Shown here: one piece after another, positions 1 through 8,415 of the stretch
Layout of the letters: the number at the start of each line of letters is the position of its first letter
How positions within the stretch are numbered: position 1 is the stretch's first letter
Assembly: GCA_015488125.1 (NCBI GenBank)
Contig: WFOJ01000159.1
Location: forward strand, 1 to 29,771
Direction: 5' to 3'
Length of the DNA stretch: 29,771 bases
Source of the DNA: Mariprofundaceae bacterium
Lineage (GTDB): Bacteria; Pseudomonadota; Zetaproteobacteria; Mariprofundales; Mariprofundaceae
Notes under the pieces: model-generated
The model's database searches: none
Told to the model about the DNA's origin: nothing
The model's input: the letters and a program-made list of their open reading frames with translations, nothing else
Program-made: the position numbers and the translations under genes

Positions 1-495
1 AAACTGCGTCAGGGGCTGGCCCGGGATGACCTCAGCCTGATCCGCGTCATGCCCAATACACCGGCGTTTCTCGGCGCTGGCATGTCTGTGATGTATAGCC
101 TCGCTGATACTGCGCACCGTGAGCGTGCGGATTATATTTTTACCTGCGTTGGTGAAACAGCCTGGCTGGATAAAGAGGAACAGATGAATGCGGTGACCGC
201 TCTTTCCGGCAGCGGTCCCGCCTATTTTTTCCTGCTGACCGAGATCATGCAGGAGACCGGTGTGGCCATGGGCTTGCCGGAATCCCTCGCTGGCAAGCTG
301 GCGGCGCAAACAGCGTTTGGCGCAGGCCGCATGCTGAAAGAAACAGGACGCGATGCCGCGACGCTGCGCGATCAGGTCACCAGCCCCGGCGGCACCACGC
401 AGGCGGCGCTGGAATGCATGTTTGACAAGGGCCTGGCCGATGCCGTGCGCGCCGGTATGTGCGCCGCCGAACAACGTTCACGGGAGTTAGACTGA
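1..495 (+). CDS. proC: Pyrroline-5-carboxylate reductase, C-terminal part (5' end outside window)
   Basis: ProC catalyses the last step of proline synthesis, NAD(P)H-dependent reduction of pyrroline-5-carboxylate to proline in the cytoplasm. The reading frame is open from the first base, so the N-terminal nucleotide-binding region is missing and the ATG at 49 is internal (it lies in the conserved RVMPNTPA segment). The dimerisation and active-site signature is clear: TALSGSGPAYFFLLTE, followed by a conserved helix bundle and TSPGGTT near the C-terminus. The stop codon shares one base with the next start codon (TGATG), so translation is probably coupled to the YggT gene. In many proteobacteria proC sits directly before yggT, as here. 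Confidence 0.95.
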   Translation, partial: KLRQGLARDDLSLIRVMPNTPAFLGAGMSVMYSLADTAHRERADYIFTCVGETAWLDKEEQMNAVTALSGSGPAYFFLLTEIMQETGVAMGLPESLAGKLAAQTAFGAGRMLKETGRDAATLRDQVTSPGGTTQAALECMFDKGLADAVRAGMCAAEQRSRELD

Positions 496-791
496 TGTAT
501 ATCCTTGGTTATTTTCTGCAGGCTGTGGCTTTTGTGCTGGGTGCTTTGATTCAGGTGGCGATTATCGCCGTCGTGGTGCGGGCGGTGCTCTCCTTCGTCT
601 CGCCTGATCCGTATAATCCGCTGGTTCGTCTGATTTATCAGCTTACCGACCCCATGCTGCGCCCTGTGCAACGCCTGCTGCCGCCATGGAACGGTATGGA
701 TTTTTCACCACTGGTGGTGCTGATGGGGCTGTATTTTCTCGATATTTTCCTTGTTCAGACACTGAACCGCTTTGCACATTCGCTGCTCTGA
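495..791 (+). CDS. YggT-family integral membrane protein
   Basis: This is a small membrane protein of 98 residues with one YggT module: an N-terminal hydrophobic helix (about residues 5-32), a loop containing DPYNPLVRLIYQLTDPMLRPVQRLLPP in parts, and a second hydrophobic helix (about 70-90). The arginine- and proline-rich loop with LTDPMLRPVQR is the family hallmark. Many family members have two modules; this one has one. The molecular role of the family is poorly defined; roles in osmotic or ion homeostasis and in cell-division-associated membrane functions have been proposed. The ATG at 495 overlaps the proC stop by one base and is preferred over the upstream in-frame codon inside proC. Confidence 0.88.
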   Translation: MYILGYFLQAVAFVLGALIQVAIIAVVVRAVLSFVSPDPYNPLVRLIYQLTDPMLRPVQRLLPPWNGMDFSPLVVLMGLYFLDIFLVQTLNRFAHSLL

Positions 792-793
792 AG

Positions 794-1102
794 GTGGCGG
801 TTCCGGCTTATCTTACACCATCAGCCAAAGGCGTGTATCTGGCTGTGCATGCGCAGCCGGGGGCACGCAGACCCGGCTTACGCGGCCTGCATGGTGAGGC
901 ACTCAAGATTGCCGTGCGCGAGGCCGCGCAGGATGGCAAGGCCAATGCTGCTATTGCAGCAACGCTGGCAAAAGCGCTGGATGTAAGCAAAAGCGCCGTT
1001 CAGGTGGTTGCCGGACATCAGTCACGCAGCAAACGGGTGTTCATCGAAGGCGATGCCGATGAACTGCAACAACGCATCGGCGCATGGCTTGAAACATGCT
1101 GA
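794..1102 (+). CDS. DUF167 (YggU) family protein
   Basis: This small soluble protein of about 102 residues belongs to the DUF167/YggU family, often encoded next to yggT. The family signature is visible: VHAQPGARRPGL near residues 16-29, then LKIAVREAAQDGKANAAI (the conserved basic, Gly- and Ala-rich segment) and the KSAVQVVAGHQSRSKRVFIEG strand-loop-strand, written here in parts. The function is not established. The start is uncertain. No ATG fits without deep overlap with yggT, so the GTG at 794, three bases after the yggT stop, is chosen; an upstream in-frame ATG at 686 would add residues that have no family counterpart. The end overlaps the next gene by 7 bases. Confidence 0.85.
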   Translation: MAVPAYLTPSAKGVYLAVHAQPGARRPGLRGLHGEALKIAVREAAQDGKANAAIAATLAKALDVSKSAVQVVAGHQSRSKRVFIEGDADELQQRIGAWLETC

Positions 1103-2484
1103 GATCGCTGCCGCCTGCCAGCGTGTTCCGCCACTACGATATTCGGGGGACTGCCGGCGAGAATGGCATCAATACCGCGCTGGCTTATGCCCTGGGCCGG
1201 GTCTTTCCCCTTTTTTGCCAGCAACTACAGCGCCCGGTCGCCGTCGGTCATGATGCGCGCCTGAGCAGCCCGGCATTGTATCAAAGCCTGTGTCAGGGTC
1301 TGCTCGATGCAGGCATGGACGTGGTGGAACTGGGGCTTACGGCCACACCACTGGTCTATTTCAGCGTCTTTCATGAATCACTGGCAGGCTGCATTCAGGT
1401 CACCGCCAGTCATAACCCGGCAGACGATAACGGCTTCAAAATCATGGTCGGCCAGCAAAGCCTCTATGGTGATGATATTCAGCGATTGCGAATGGCCATG
1501 ACCGAGCCGTGGCCTGCTGCCAGACGGCAGGGCCAGCGGCGGCTCAATCCGCATCTGCTGGCAGATTACCTGCAACGATTTGCAGCGGACTGCCAGGTGC
1601 AACGCCGCCTGAAAGTCGTCGTCGATGCAGGGAATGGCCCGGCGGGACTGATGGCCGTGCCCTTGTATGAGGCAGCAGGCTGTGAAGTCATCCCCCTGTA
1701 TTGCGAACCTGATGGCCGTTTTCCACATCATCATCCTGATCCGGTCAGGGAAGAAAACCTGCGCGATCTCAAACGTGCCGTGCTGACGCATCAGGCGGAT
1801 CTTGGTCTGGCCTTCGATGGCGATGGCGACCGGCTGGGCGTGGTGGATGAGCAGGGCAAGACGCTGCCCTGCGATATGCTGTTGCTGATTCTGGCGCGTG
1901 ATGTGTTGCGTCATCATGCCGGTGCCACGATTATTTCGGAAAGCAAAAGCTCGCGGCGCCTGTATGAGGGCATTGAGGCAGCAGGCGGTATTGCCGCCAT
2001 GCATGCCACGGGACATGCCCTGATCAAGGCGGCCATGCGTCAGACTGGCGCTTTGCTTGGCGGCGAACTGACGGGGCATATTTTTTATGCGGATCGTTTT
2101 TTTGGTTATGACGATGCTGTTTACGCTGGTGCCCGTTTGTTGCAGGTGCTGGCGCAACAACATCAGCCCCTCTCTGGCCTGCTGGATGACGTGCCTCCTG
2201 TTTATAACACCCCTGAGCTGCGCTACCCTTGCGATGAATCAAAAAAATTCATGCTGGAAGAAGAAGCCCGGCAATGGTTTTCGCAACAGGGTTATACGGT
2301 GTCCATGCTCGATGGCGTGCGCATCATACTTGATGACGGTAGCTGGGGCCTGCTTCGCGCCTCGCATACGCAGCCGGTGCTGGTTGCCCGCTTTGAAGCT
2401 GAGAGCGAACAGGGCCTGGCACATATCCGGCGACTGATCGAAGGCTGGCTGGAAGAACGTCTGGGACATTTATCAACGATTTAG
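1096..2484 (+). CDS. algC: Phosphomannomutase/phosphoglucomutase (alpha-D-phosphohexomutase)
   Basis: This enzyme interconverts hexose 6- and 1-phosphates (mannose and/or glucose), supplying sugar nucleotides for polysaccharide and lipopolysaccharide synthesis. All four phosphohexomutase landmarks are present in 462 residues: the phosphoserine loop TASHNP (Ser105), the metal-binding loop DGDGDR (Asp241, 243, 245), the sugar-binding loop GELTGH (323-328; the usual form is GEMSGH) and the C-terminal phosphate-binding loop RASHTQPVLVARFEAES. The N-terminal FRHYDIRG is also typical. The length fits the PMM/PGM (AlgC/ManB) group rather than GlmM. It overlaps the DUF167 gene at its 5' end. Whether it prefers mannose or glucose phosphate cannot be read from the sequence. 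Confidence 0.93.
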   Translation: MLRSLPPASVFRHYDIRGTAGENGINTALAYALGRVFPLFCQQLQRPVAVGHDARLSSPALYQSLCQGLLDAGMDVVELGLTATPLVYFSVFHESLAGCIQVTASHNPADDNGFKIMVGQQSLYGDDIQRLRMAMTEPWPAARRQGQRRLNPHLLADYLQRFAADCQVQRRLKVVVDAGNGPAGLMAVPLYEAAGCEVIPLYCEPDGRFPHHHPDPVREENLRDLKRAVLTHQADLGLAFDGDGDRLGVVDEQGKTLPCDMLLLILARDVLRHHAGATIISESKSSRRLYEGIEAAGGIAAMHATGHALIKAAMRQTGALLGGELTGHIFYADRFFGYDDAVYAGARLLQVLAQQHQPLSGLLDDVPPVYNTPELRYPCDESKKFMLEEEARQWFSQQGYTVSMLDGVRIILDDGSWGLLRASHTQPVLVARFEAESEQGLAHIRRLIEGWLEERLGHLSTI

Positions 2485-2532
2485 GCTGGCTTGTTTCTTT
2501 CCGCCCGTCTTGCCGTTACACTGCCGCGCGCC

Positions 2533-4359
2533 ATGACTGATCAACATTCGCCCCCTATTCAGCAATATATCCGGAATTTTTCCATCATCGCCCATATTGA
2601 TCACGGAAAATCAACGCTGGCTGATCGCCTGATCGAAGTGACTGAGGCTGTCTCTGAGCGGCAAATGAAAAAGCAGTTGCTGGATTCCATGGATCTTGAG
2701 CAGGAACGCGGCATCACCATCAAGGCGCAAACGGCAAGCCTGCGCTACCCTGCTGCTGATGGGCACACCTATACCCTGAACCTGATCGACACCCCCGGCC
2801 ATGTGGATTTCACCTACGAAGTATCACGCTCGCTCCATGCCTGCGAGGGAGCTTTGCTGATTGTGGATGCCACTCAGGGCGTGGAAGCGCAAACGCTGGC
2901 CAATGTGTATCTGGCACTGGAACAGGATCTGGAAATCATCCCGGTGATCAACAAGATTGACTTACCCAGCGCTGATGTGGCAGAAGCCAGACGGCAGATT
3001 GAAGAAGTCATCGGCCTGGATGCAGACGATGCCATCGCCGTTTCCGCCAAAACCGGGGAAGGCATTGCCGAGGTGCTTGAAGCTATTGTTCAGCGTATTC
3101 CTGCGCCAACCGCCCGCGACGATGCGCCATTGCGGGCACTGATTGTTGATTCATGGTTTGATTCCTATGTTGGCGCTGTCGCCTTGCTGCGCATCTTTGA
3201 TGGGGTATTGCGCCAGCGGGACAAGATTCGCCTGATGTCCTCAAAACTGAGTTATGAAGTGAATGATCTGGGCGTTTTCCTGCCACAGGCGCAATCGCTG
3301 CCTGCGCTGCCATCGGGGCAGGTTGGCTTTATGGTTTGCGGCATCAAGCAACTCTCGGCCCTCAGGGTGGGTGATACGGTGACGCTTGAGCGCCAGCCTG
3401 CATCCTCACCCTTACCCGGTTTCCGCGAACCCAGAGCCATGGTTTTTGCTGGTCTCTACCCGGTGGATTCCGCTGATTACGCAGAACTTCGCGATGCGCT
3501 GGAGAAGCTCAACCTCAACGATCCTGCCTTTACCTTTGAGCCGGAGAGTTCCATGGCTCTCGGCCTTGGCTTTCGCTGTGGCTTTCTCGGTATGCTGCAT
3601 ATGGAAATTGTGCAGGAGCGGCTAGAGCGCGAATACAATCTTGATTTGATCACCACCGCGCCATCGGTGGTCTATCGCGTGCATATGACGGATGGCACCA
3701 TGAAGGAGATTTCCAACCCCAGTGAGTTCCCCGAACCGCAGAATATCGCACGTATTGAAGAACCTGTAGTGATTGCCAATATTTTTATGCCGGAAGAATT
3801 TGTCGGCACCATGATGAAGCTGTGCCAGGATCGCCGGGGTGTGCAGCAGGACATGAAGTTTATCGGTCAGGGCCGCGTCATGCTCAGTTACCAGTTGCCA
3901 CTGGCGGAAATGGTGATTGATTTTTACGATCGCCTGAAATCCGTATCACGCGGTTACGCTTCCATGGATTATGAGCTTTCCGGCTTTCGTGACGAACACG
4001 TGGTCAAGATGGATGTGCTGGTACACGGTGAGGCTGTCGATGCCTTGTCGTTGATTGTCCACCGCTCGATTGCCGAAACGCGAGGACGCGAACTGGTGAA
4101 AAAACTGCGCCAGCTGATTCCCCGGCAGCAGTTCGATGTGCCATTGCAGGCGGCGATCGGTGGCCGTATTCTGGCCCGTGAAACCGTCAAGGCAGTGCGT
4201 AAAAACGTCACCGCCAAATGTTATGGTGGCGATATTACGCGCAAACGAAAACTGCTGGAAAAGCAGAAAGCCGGCAAAAAGCGCATGAAATCCATTGGCA
4301 GCGTGGAAGTGCCGCAGGAGGCATTTCTGGCCGTGCTAAAACTGGGAGAGGGAAATTAA
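2533..4359 (+). CDS. lepA: Elongation factor 4 (LepA), ribosome back-translocase GTPase
   Basis: LepA is a translational GTPase that binds the ribosome and remodels stalled or mis-translocated complexes. The protein has 608 residues with the full set of G motifs: AHIDHGKST (G1, about residue 20), RGIT (G2), DTPGH (G3), NKID (G4) and SAKTG (G5). The EF-G-like domains follow, and then the LepA-specific C-terminus ending GSVEVPQEAFLAVLK. I chose the ATG at 2533 because the protein then begins just before IRNFSIIAHIDHGKS, as in known LepA proteins. A TTG at 2491 would add 14 residues. It is separated from lepB by one base, and a purine-rich GGGAGAGGGAA near its end serves lepB. Confidence 0.98.
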   Translation: MTDQHSPPIQQYIRNFSIIAHIDHGKSTLADRLIEVTEAVSERQMKKQLLDSMDLEQERGITIKAQTASLRYPAADGHTYTLNLIDTPGHVDFTYEVSRSLHACEGALLIVDATQGVEAQTLANVYLALEQDLEIIPVINKIDLPSADVAEARRQIEEVIGLDADDAIAVSAKTGEGIAEVLEAIVQRIPAPTARDDAPLRALIVDSWFDSYVGAVALLRIFDGVLRQRDKIRLMSSKLSYEVNDLGVFLPQAQSLPALPSGQVGFMVCGIKQLSALRVGDTVTLERQPASSPLPGFREPRAMVFAGLYPVDSADYAELRDALEKLNLNDPAFTFEPESSMALGLGFRCGFLGMLHMEIVQERLEREYNLDLITTAPSVVYRVHMTDGTMKEISNPSEFPEPQNIARIEEPVVIANIFMPEEFVGTMMKLCQDRRGVQQDMKFIGQGRVMLSYQLPLAEMVIDFYDRLKSVSRGYASMDYELSGFRDEHVVKMDVLVHGEAVDALSLIVHRSIAETRGRELVKKLRQLIPRQQFDVPLQAAIGGRILARETVKAVRKNVTAKCYGGDITRKRKLLEKQKAGKKRMKSIGSVEVPQEAFLAVLKLGEGN

Positions 4360-4360
4360 C

Positions 4361-5041
4361 ATGAAGACAAGCATACAGGAAAAACCCGTCTGGCGGGAAT
4401 GGCTGGAAAGCCTGATTGTGATCGGCCTGCTTGCTTTTGTGATTCGCAGCTTCATTGTCGCGCCCTTCAAGATTCCGTCTTCCAGCATGGTGCCAACGCT
4501 GGAAGTTGGTGACTATCTGTTTGTTTTGCGTTACTCTTACGGCCTGCGCATCCCCTTTACCGATGTTCAGCTTGTTCCTTCGCCAGCCAAACGCGGCGAT
4601 ATTGTCGTCTTCGATTATCCGGAAGACCGCAGCAAGGATTATATCAAGCGCGTGGTGGGTATTCCCGGCGATCATATCGTGTATCGCTACAATCATTTGT
4701 GGGTCAATGGCAAGGAAATGCCTCTCCAGAAAATTGGCGTCCGCAGCTATCACCTGGGCAATGGCCAGTCGGTGATTTCCACGGAATACAGCGAGCAATT
4801 GTTCGATGTCCGCCATCATGTATTACGCAATGGCGATCGTAGTCTGAAAGATGGCGAGTGGACGGTGCCTGCCGGTCATTATATGGTGCTTGGCGATAAC
4901 CGGAATAATTCTCGCGACTCCCGTTTCTGGGGCTTTGTGCCGCAGAAATACCTGGTTGGTAAGGCAGCGATCATCTGGTGGTCGTGGGACGCTGTGGAAT
5001 CCTGGCCGCGCTTTGCGCGCATAGGCACAATACTGCATTGA
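4361..5041 (+). CDS. lepB: Signal peptidase I
   Basis: LepB is the membrane-bound serine/lysine protease that removes signal peptides from exported preproteins. The 226-residue protein has one N-terminal transmembrane helix (about residues 16-33) followed by the S26 motifs: IPSSSMVPTL with the catalytic Ser42, DYIKRVVGIPGD with the general base Lys96, and GDNRNNSRDSRFWGFVP near residue 180. It is shorter than the E. coli enzyme, which has two membrane helices, but similar to one-helix forms. A good ribosome-binding site lies in the end of lepA. The lepA-lepB pair is a widely conserved bacterial operon. Confidence 0.97.
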   Translation: MKTSIQEKPVWREWLESLIVIGLLAFVIRSFIVAPFKIPSSSMVPTLEVGDYLFVLRYSYGLRIPFTDVQLVPSPAKRGDIVVFDYPEDRSKDYIKRVVGIPGDHIVYRYNHLWVNGKEMPLQKIGVRSYHLGNGQSVISTEYSEQLFDVRHHVLRNGDRSLKDGEWTVPAGHYMVLGDNRNNSRDSRFWGFVPQKYLVGKAAIIWWSWDAVESWPRFARIGTILH

Positions 5042-5062
5042 TATTTTCGGAGGTTGGCTTTG

Positions 5063-5506
5063 ATGAACGTGGGTGAACGTGGCATGTCCACTTTCAAATT
5101 ACTGGTAATTCTGCTCGTACTGGGCGGTGCGGCAACCGTCGGCTTCAAAATGTTTCCCGTCTATTACACCAAAATGAAGGTGCAATCGACCTTTGAATTG
5201 ATCGCCAGGGAAATGGCTGAAGAATCCGAACTGAAAATCCGCGCCCGACTTCCCGTTTTGCTGCAGACACAGAATATTCAGCCAGGCGAACTGCCACAGG
5301 CGTTTTATGACAATCTGACGATCGACGCCGGTTTCGGGCATGTTGATATTCGCACCCATTACCATACCATTGTCTGGCTGATGGGCCCGGTGCGGGGCGT
5401 TAATCCCAACTCGGACTACGATCCTGTACAGTTAACCGGTATGGATAAACTGCGCCATCAGGCACGGGTTGATCTTGATTTTGATATTCAGGCAAAAACA
5501 CCCTGA
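5063..5506 (+). CDS. DUF4845 family membrane-anchored protein
   Basis: This 147-residue protein of unknown function occupies the slot between lepB and rnc where DUF4845 genes are found in many proteobacteria. The N-terminus ERGMSTFKLLVILLVLGG is a short polar head followed by a single hydrophobic helix (to about residue 30), resembling a type IV prepilin leader; the rest is predicted to be periplasmic. VYYTKMKVQSTFELIA after the helix fits the family pattern. The ATG at 5063 is preferred over the TTG at 5054 because GGAGG at 5049-5053 is then about 9 bases upstream. The prepilin-like N-terminus raises the question of processing by a prepilin peptidase, but the usual Glu at +5 is not evident. 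Confidence 0.8.
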   Translation: MNVGERGMSTFKLLVILLVLGGAATVGFKMFPVYYTKMKVQSTFELIAREMAEESELKIRARLPVLLQTQNIQPGELPQAFYDNLTIDAGFGHVDIRTHYHTIVWLMGPVRGVNPNSDYDPVQLTGMDKLRHQARVDLDFDIQAKTP

Positions 5507-5508
5507 GC

Positions 5509-6174
5509 ATGCATCGACTCCAACAACGGTTGCAATTGCAGGGCGTTGACGAACAATTACTAAGGCGCGCCCTGACGCATTGCTCTTCTGGTGCAAAGCA
5601 GCATATGGAACGCCTTGAATTTCTCGGCGATGCGGTGCTAGGCCTGGTGATCGCGGAATATTTGCACGGGCATTTCCCCCATGAAGCGGAAGGACGGTTG
5701 TCCCGTTTGCGTGCGCATCTGGTGCGCCGCGAAAGCCTGCTGCGCATCGCCAGGGAATGGCAATTGGCAGCGCTGGTCAGCGTTGGTGATGGCGAACGTG
5801 ATCGACAGGGAAAACTCAAATCACCGTCAATTGCCGCCAATGCCGTGGAAGCCGTGATCGGTGCGGTATTCAAATCCGGTGGCTTTGACATGGCGCGTCA
5901 ACTCATATTACGCGAATGGCAACCCTTATTGAGCGATGTCAGCGAGTTGGATGCCGTCGATGCCAAAAGCCGTTTGCAGGAATGGACGCAAGGTCATGGC
6001 TACGGCCTTCCCCGCTACACTGTCATCGATCGGGGCGTGCAGCATCAGCAGCGTTTTCTGGCGCGCTGCGAAGTTGCCGGGAAACTGGCAGGCGAAGGTT
6101 GCGGTCAACGAAAAAAACAGGCGGAAAGCGAAGCGGCACGGGCAGCCATTCAAGCCCTGGGAGTCATAAAATGA
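5509..6174 (+). CDS. rnc: Ribonuclease III
   Basis: RNase III cleaves double-stranded RNA, including rRNA precursors. The 221-residue protein has an N-terminal catalytic domain with the signature ERLEFLGDAVL (Glu34, Glu37, Asp41) and a second acidic site at AANAVEAVIGAVF (Glu114). A C-terminal double-stranded-RNA-binding domain runs from about residue 148 (DAKSRLQEW) to the end (QAESEAARAAIQAL). Asn111 occupies the position that is an Asp (Asp114 in E. coli numbering) in most enzymes; Asn also occurs there in some natural homologues, so activity is not excluded. It lies two bases after the DUF4845 gene and overlaps era by ATGA, the common rnc-era arrangement. Confidence 0.96.
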   Translation: MHRLQQRLQLQGVDEQLLRRALTHCSSGAKQHMERLEFLGDAVLGLVIAEYLHGHFPHEAEGRLSRLRAHLVRRESLLRIAREWQLAALVSVGDGERDRQGKLKSPSIAANAVEAVIGAVFKSGGFDMARQLILREWQPLLSDVSELDAVDAKSRLQEWTQGHGYGLPRYTVIDRGVQHQQRFLARCEVAGKLAGEGCGQRKKQAESEAARAAIQALGVIK

Positions 6175-7079
6175 GCATCCATCGTTATGGTACGATTGCC
6201 TTGCTGGGGCGTCCCAATGTGGGCAAATCCACCCTGATGAACCGGATCATCGGGGCGCGCGTGGCCATTGTTACCCCCAAGCCCCAAACCACGCGCCATC
6301 GCATTCTTGGCATTTACACGACGGATCGTGCGCAAATGGTGTTTGTGGATACCCCCGGCATTCACAGGGGGCGGCAACAACTGAATCGCAATATGGTGCG
6401 TGTCGCCTATGCCGCTGCCGAGGAAGCCGATGTGCTGGCAATCATGCAGGATGCCAGTCGTCCGCTGGATACCATGACCAGCCAGTTGATCGAACGTTTT
6501 GCCGAAAATCATCTCCGTCAGCCGCGTGTACACATCCTTAACAAGGTGGATAAAATCGAGAAATCGCTGCTGTTGCCGCGATTGCAGGCCGTGCAGGCGC
6601 TTGATCCTGAGGCCAAGGCATGGATTCCCTTGTCGGCCCGCAAGGGAACGCAGCTTGATGGCCTGTTGAAAACGCTGGAACAATGGCTACCGGAAGGTGA
6701 AGCTGTTTACGATGCAGAGTGGTTTACCGATCAAAGCCAGCGCCAACTGGCAGCAGAATATGTGCGGGAACAGGTGTTTCTTGCCATGCATCAGGAAATT
6801 CCGTTCCAAACAGCCGTTGACGTCGAATCCTTTACAGAGGACGATGATGGTCGCCTGCATATCGAAGCGGTGATCCTTGTTGGCAGCGAGAGCCACAAAC
6901 CCATGCTGATTGGCAAACGCGGAGCAGGCATGAAACGCATTGGCAGCGCTGCCAGAAAAGGCTTGCAAACCTTACTGGGAAGACCGGTCGATTTGCGTTT
7001 GTGGGTTAAGGTCGATAGCAACTGGTTTGATCATCCGATGAAACTTCAGGATCTGGGGTTGGGAGGCAATATTGAATAG
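6171..7079 (+). CDS. era: GTPase Era, 30S ribosome assembly factor
   Basis: Era binds the 3' end of 16S rRNA and helps the 30S subunit mature. The 302-residue protein has a Ras-like GTPase domain with GRPNVGKST (P-loop, residues 11-19), the KPQTTRH switch region, DTPGI, NKVDK and a SARKG G5 motif. Its KH domain contains VGSESHKPMLIGKRGAGMK, followed by the VDLRLWVKV strand. The ATG at 6171 overlaps the rnc stop codon (ATGA). Upstream in-frame codons lie inside rnc and would add sequence foreign to the family. The 3' end overlaps the proposed aroA start by 8 bases. Confidence 0.97.
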   Translation: MSIHRYGTIALLGRPNVGKSTLMNRIIGARVAIVTPKPQTTRHRILGIYTTDRAQMVFVDTPGIHRGRQQLNRNMVRVAYAAAEEADVLAIMQDASRPLDTMTSQLIERFAENHLRQPRVHILNKVDKIEKSLLLPRLQAVQALDPEAKAWIPLSARKGTQLDGLLKTLEQWLPEGEAVYDAEWFTDQSQRQLAAEYVREQVFLAMHQEIPFQTAVDVESFTEDDDGRLHIEAVILVGSESHKPMLIGKRGAGMKRIGSAARKGLQTLLGRPVDLRLWVKVDSNWFDHPMKLQDLGLGGNIE

Positions 7080-8415
7080 CGGAGGTACGCTTGTAGCAGG
7101 GCCTGCAAGGCAGGGGCTGCAAGGCAGGGTCACGGTATCTGGTGATAAATCCATGTCTCACCGCAGCATCATGCTGGCAGCACTGGCAGAAGGCGTAACA
7201 GAGATTCAGGGCTTTCTTGCCGGTGAAGATAATTTATCCACCGCCAGCATGTTTCAATCCATGGGTGTGACGATTGAGTTTCTCAACCCCCAAAAAACAT
7301 CGCTGCGCGTGCATGGCGTGGGATTACATGGTCTGCGTGAGCCTGAGCGGGTGCTGGATGCGGGCAACGCCGGTACGGCGGCACGCCTGATCAGCGGCAT
7401 TCTTGCCGCGCAGGACTTTCATAGCGTACTGGTTGGCGATGCTTCCCTGCATCGGCGGCCCATGATGCGTATTGTCGCACCGCTGCGTGCCATGGGCGCG
7501 CATATTGATGGTCGCGACGGTGGCAATTATTTGCCGTTGGCTATTCGCGGCAGCAGCTTGCAGGGCATGCGCCACGAGATGCATGTTGCCAGCGCCCAGG
7601 TGAAATCCTGCATTTTGCTGGCCGGGCTTTATGCTAATGGTGAAACGCGGGTGCGCGAGCCGCGCCCTACCCGCGATCACACCGAACGCATGCTGCCGTT
7701 GTTTGGTCAAGCCGTGCAGCGGGATGGCGACGATATTGTGCTGCAACCCTGTGGTCACCTTACGGCGCCCCAGGATGTCGTGCATATTCCGGCAGATCCC
7801 TCGTCGGCAGCATTTTTTGCCGTTGCCGCTTCGCTGGTAAGCGGTTCATCTGTGCAATTAACGGCTGTGGGCACCAACCCCCGGCGCGATGGCTGGCGGC
7901 GCATTTTACAGGCCATGCAGGCGGATATCACACTCTCACCTGCCGCCGATGTGGGTAGCGAAACAGTGGCGGATATGCGCGTTACTGCGAGCCGCCTGCA
8001 GGGGATTACCGTTGACCCGGCGGACGTACCGGATGCGATTGATGAATTTCCCGTGTTGTTTGTGGCAGCAGCGCTGGCTGACGGCGAATTCATCCTGCAA
8101 GGCGCAGAAGAGCTGCGAGTCAAGGAATCGGATCGCATTGCCTGCATGGTTAACGCACTCAGAGCCGCTGGCGCAGATATTGAGGAACGCCCTGATGGCG
8201 TGCGCATTCGGGGGAAAGAACGATTAAAAGGCGGTGTCACCGTGGATGCCCAGGGTGATCATCGTATCGCCATGGCCATGGCCATTGCCGCCCAGTGTGC
8301 CGAGCAGCCCATCACCATTACCCATGCAGCCGCCATTGCCACCTCATTTCCGGCTTTCGTGCCGCTGGCGCAGGCTGTGGGCATGAATGTGGCCATGCCG
8401 GAAGCTGCACCATGA
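7072..8415 (+). CDS. aroA: 3-phosphoshikimate 1-carboxyvinyltransferase (EPSP synthase)
   Basis: AroA joins shikimate 3-phosphate and phosphoenolpyruvate in the shikimate pathway. The 447-residue protein shows SGDKSMSHRS (substrate-binding Lys and Ser), GNAGTAARL (about residues 98-106), RRPMMR, RPTRDHTERML, PADPSSAAFF, DEFPVLFVAAA and KESDRI. The RPMxR motif and overall wording resemble class II enzymes more than the E. coli class I enzyme. Gly101 is retained at the position where the glyphosate-insensitive CP4 enzyme has Ala. The start is a TTG at 7072 with GGGAGG (7061-7066) just upstream and era overlapped by 8 bases; no in-frame ATG fits. Confidence 0.96.
   Translation: MNSGGTLVAGPARQGLQGRVTVSGDKSMSHRSIMLAALAEGVTEIQGFLAGEDNLSTASMFQSMGVTIEFLNPQKTSLRVHGVGLHGLREPERVLDAGNAGTAARLISGILAAQDFHSVLVGDASLHRRPMMRIVAPLRAMGAHIDGRDGGNYLPLAIRGSSLQGMRHEMHVASAQVKSCILLAGLYANGETRVREPRPTRDHTERMLPLFGQAVQRDGDDIVLQPCGHLTAPQDVVHIPADPSSAAFFAVAASLVSGSSVQLTAVGTNPRRDGWRRILQAMQADITLSPAADVGSETVADMRVTASRLQGITVDPADVPDAIDEFPVLFVAAALADGEFILQGAEELRVKESDRIACMVNALRAAGADIEERPDGVRIRGKERLKGGVTVDAQGDHRIAMAMAIAAQCAEQPITITHAAAIATSFPAFVPLAQAVGMNVAMPEAAP

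Noticed and set aside
1378..2163. Long minus-strand open frame (261 codons) opposite the phosphohexomutase gene
   Set aside because: The plus strand encodes a complete enzyme with all family motifs; the minus frame has no recognisable motif and no ribosome-binding context.
2491..2532. Upstream TTG start giving a longer LepA
   Set aside because: It adds 14 residues not found in LepA proteins, and the ATG at 2533 gives the expected N-terminus.
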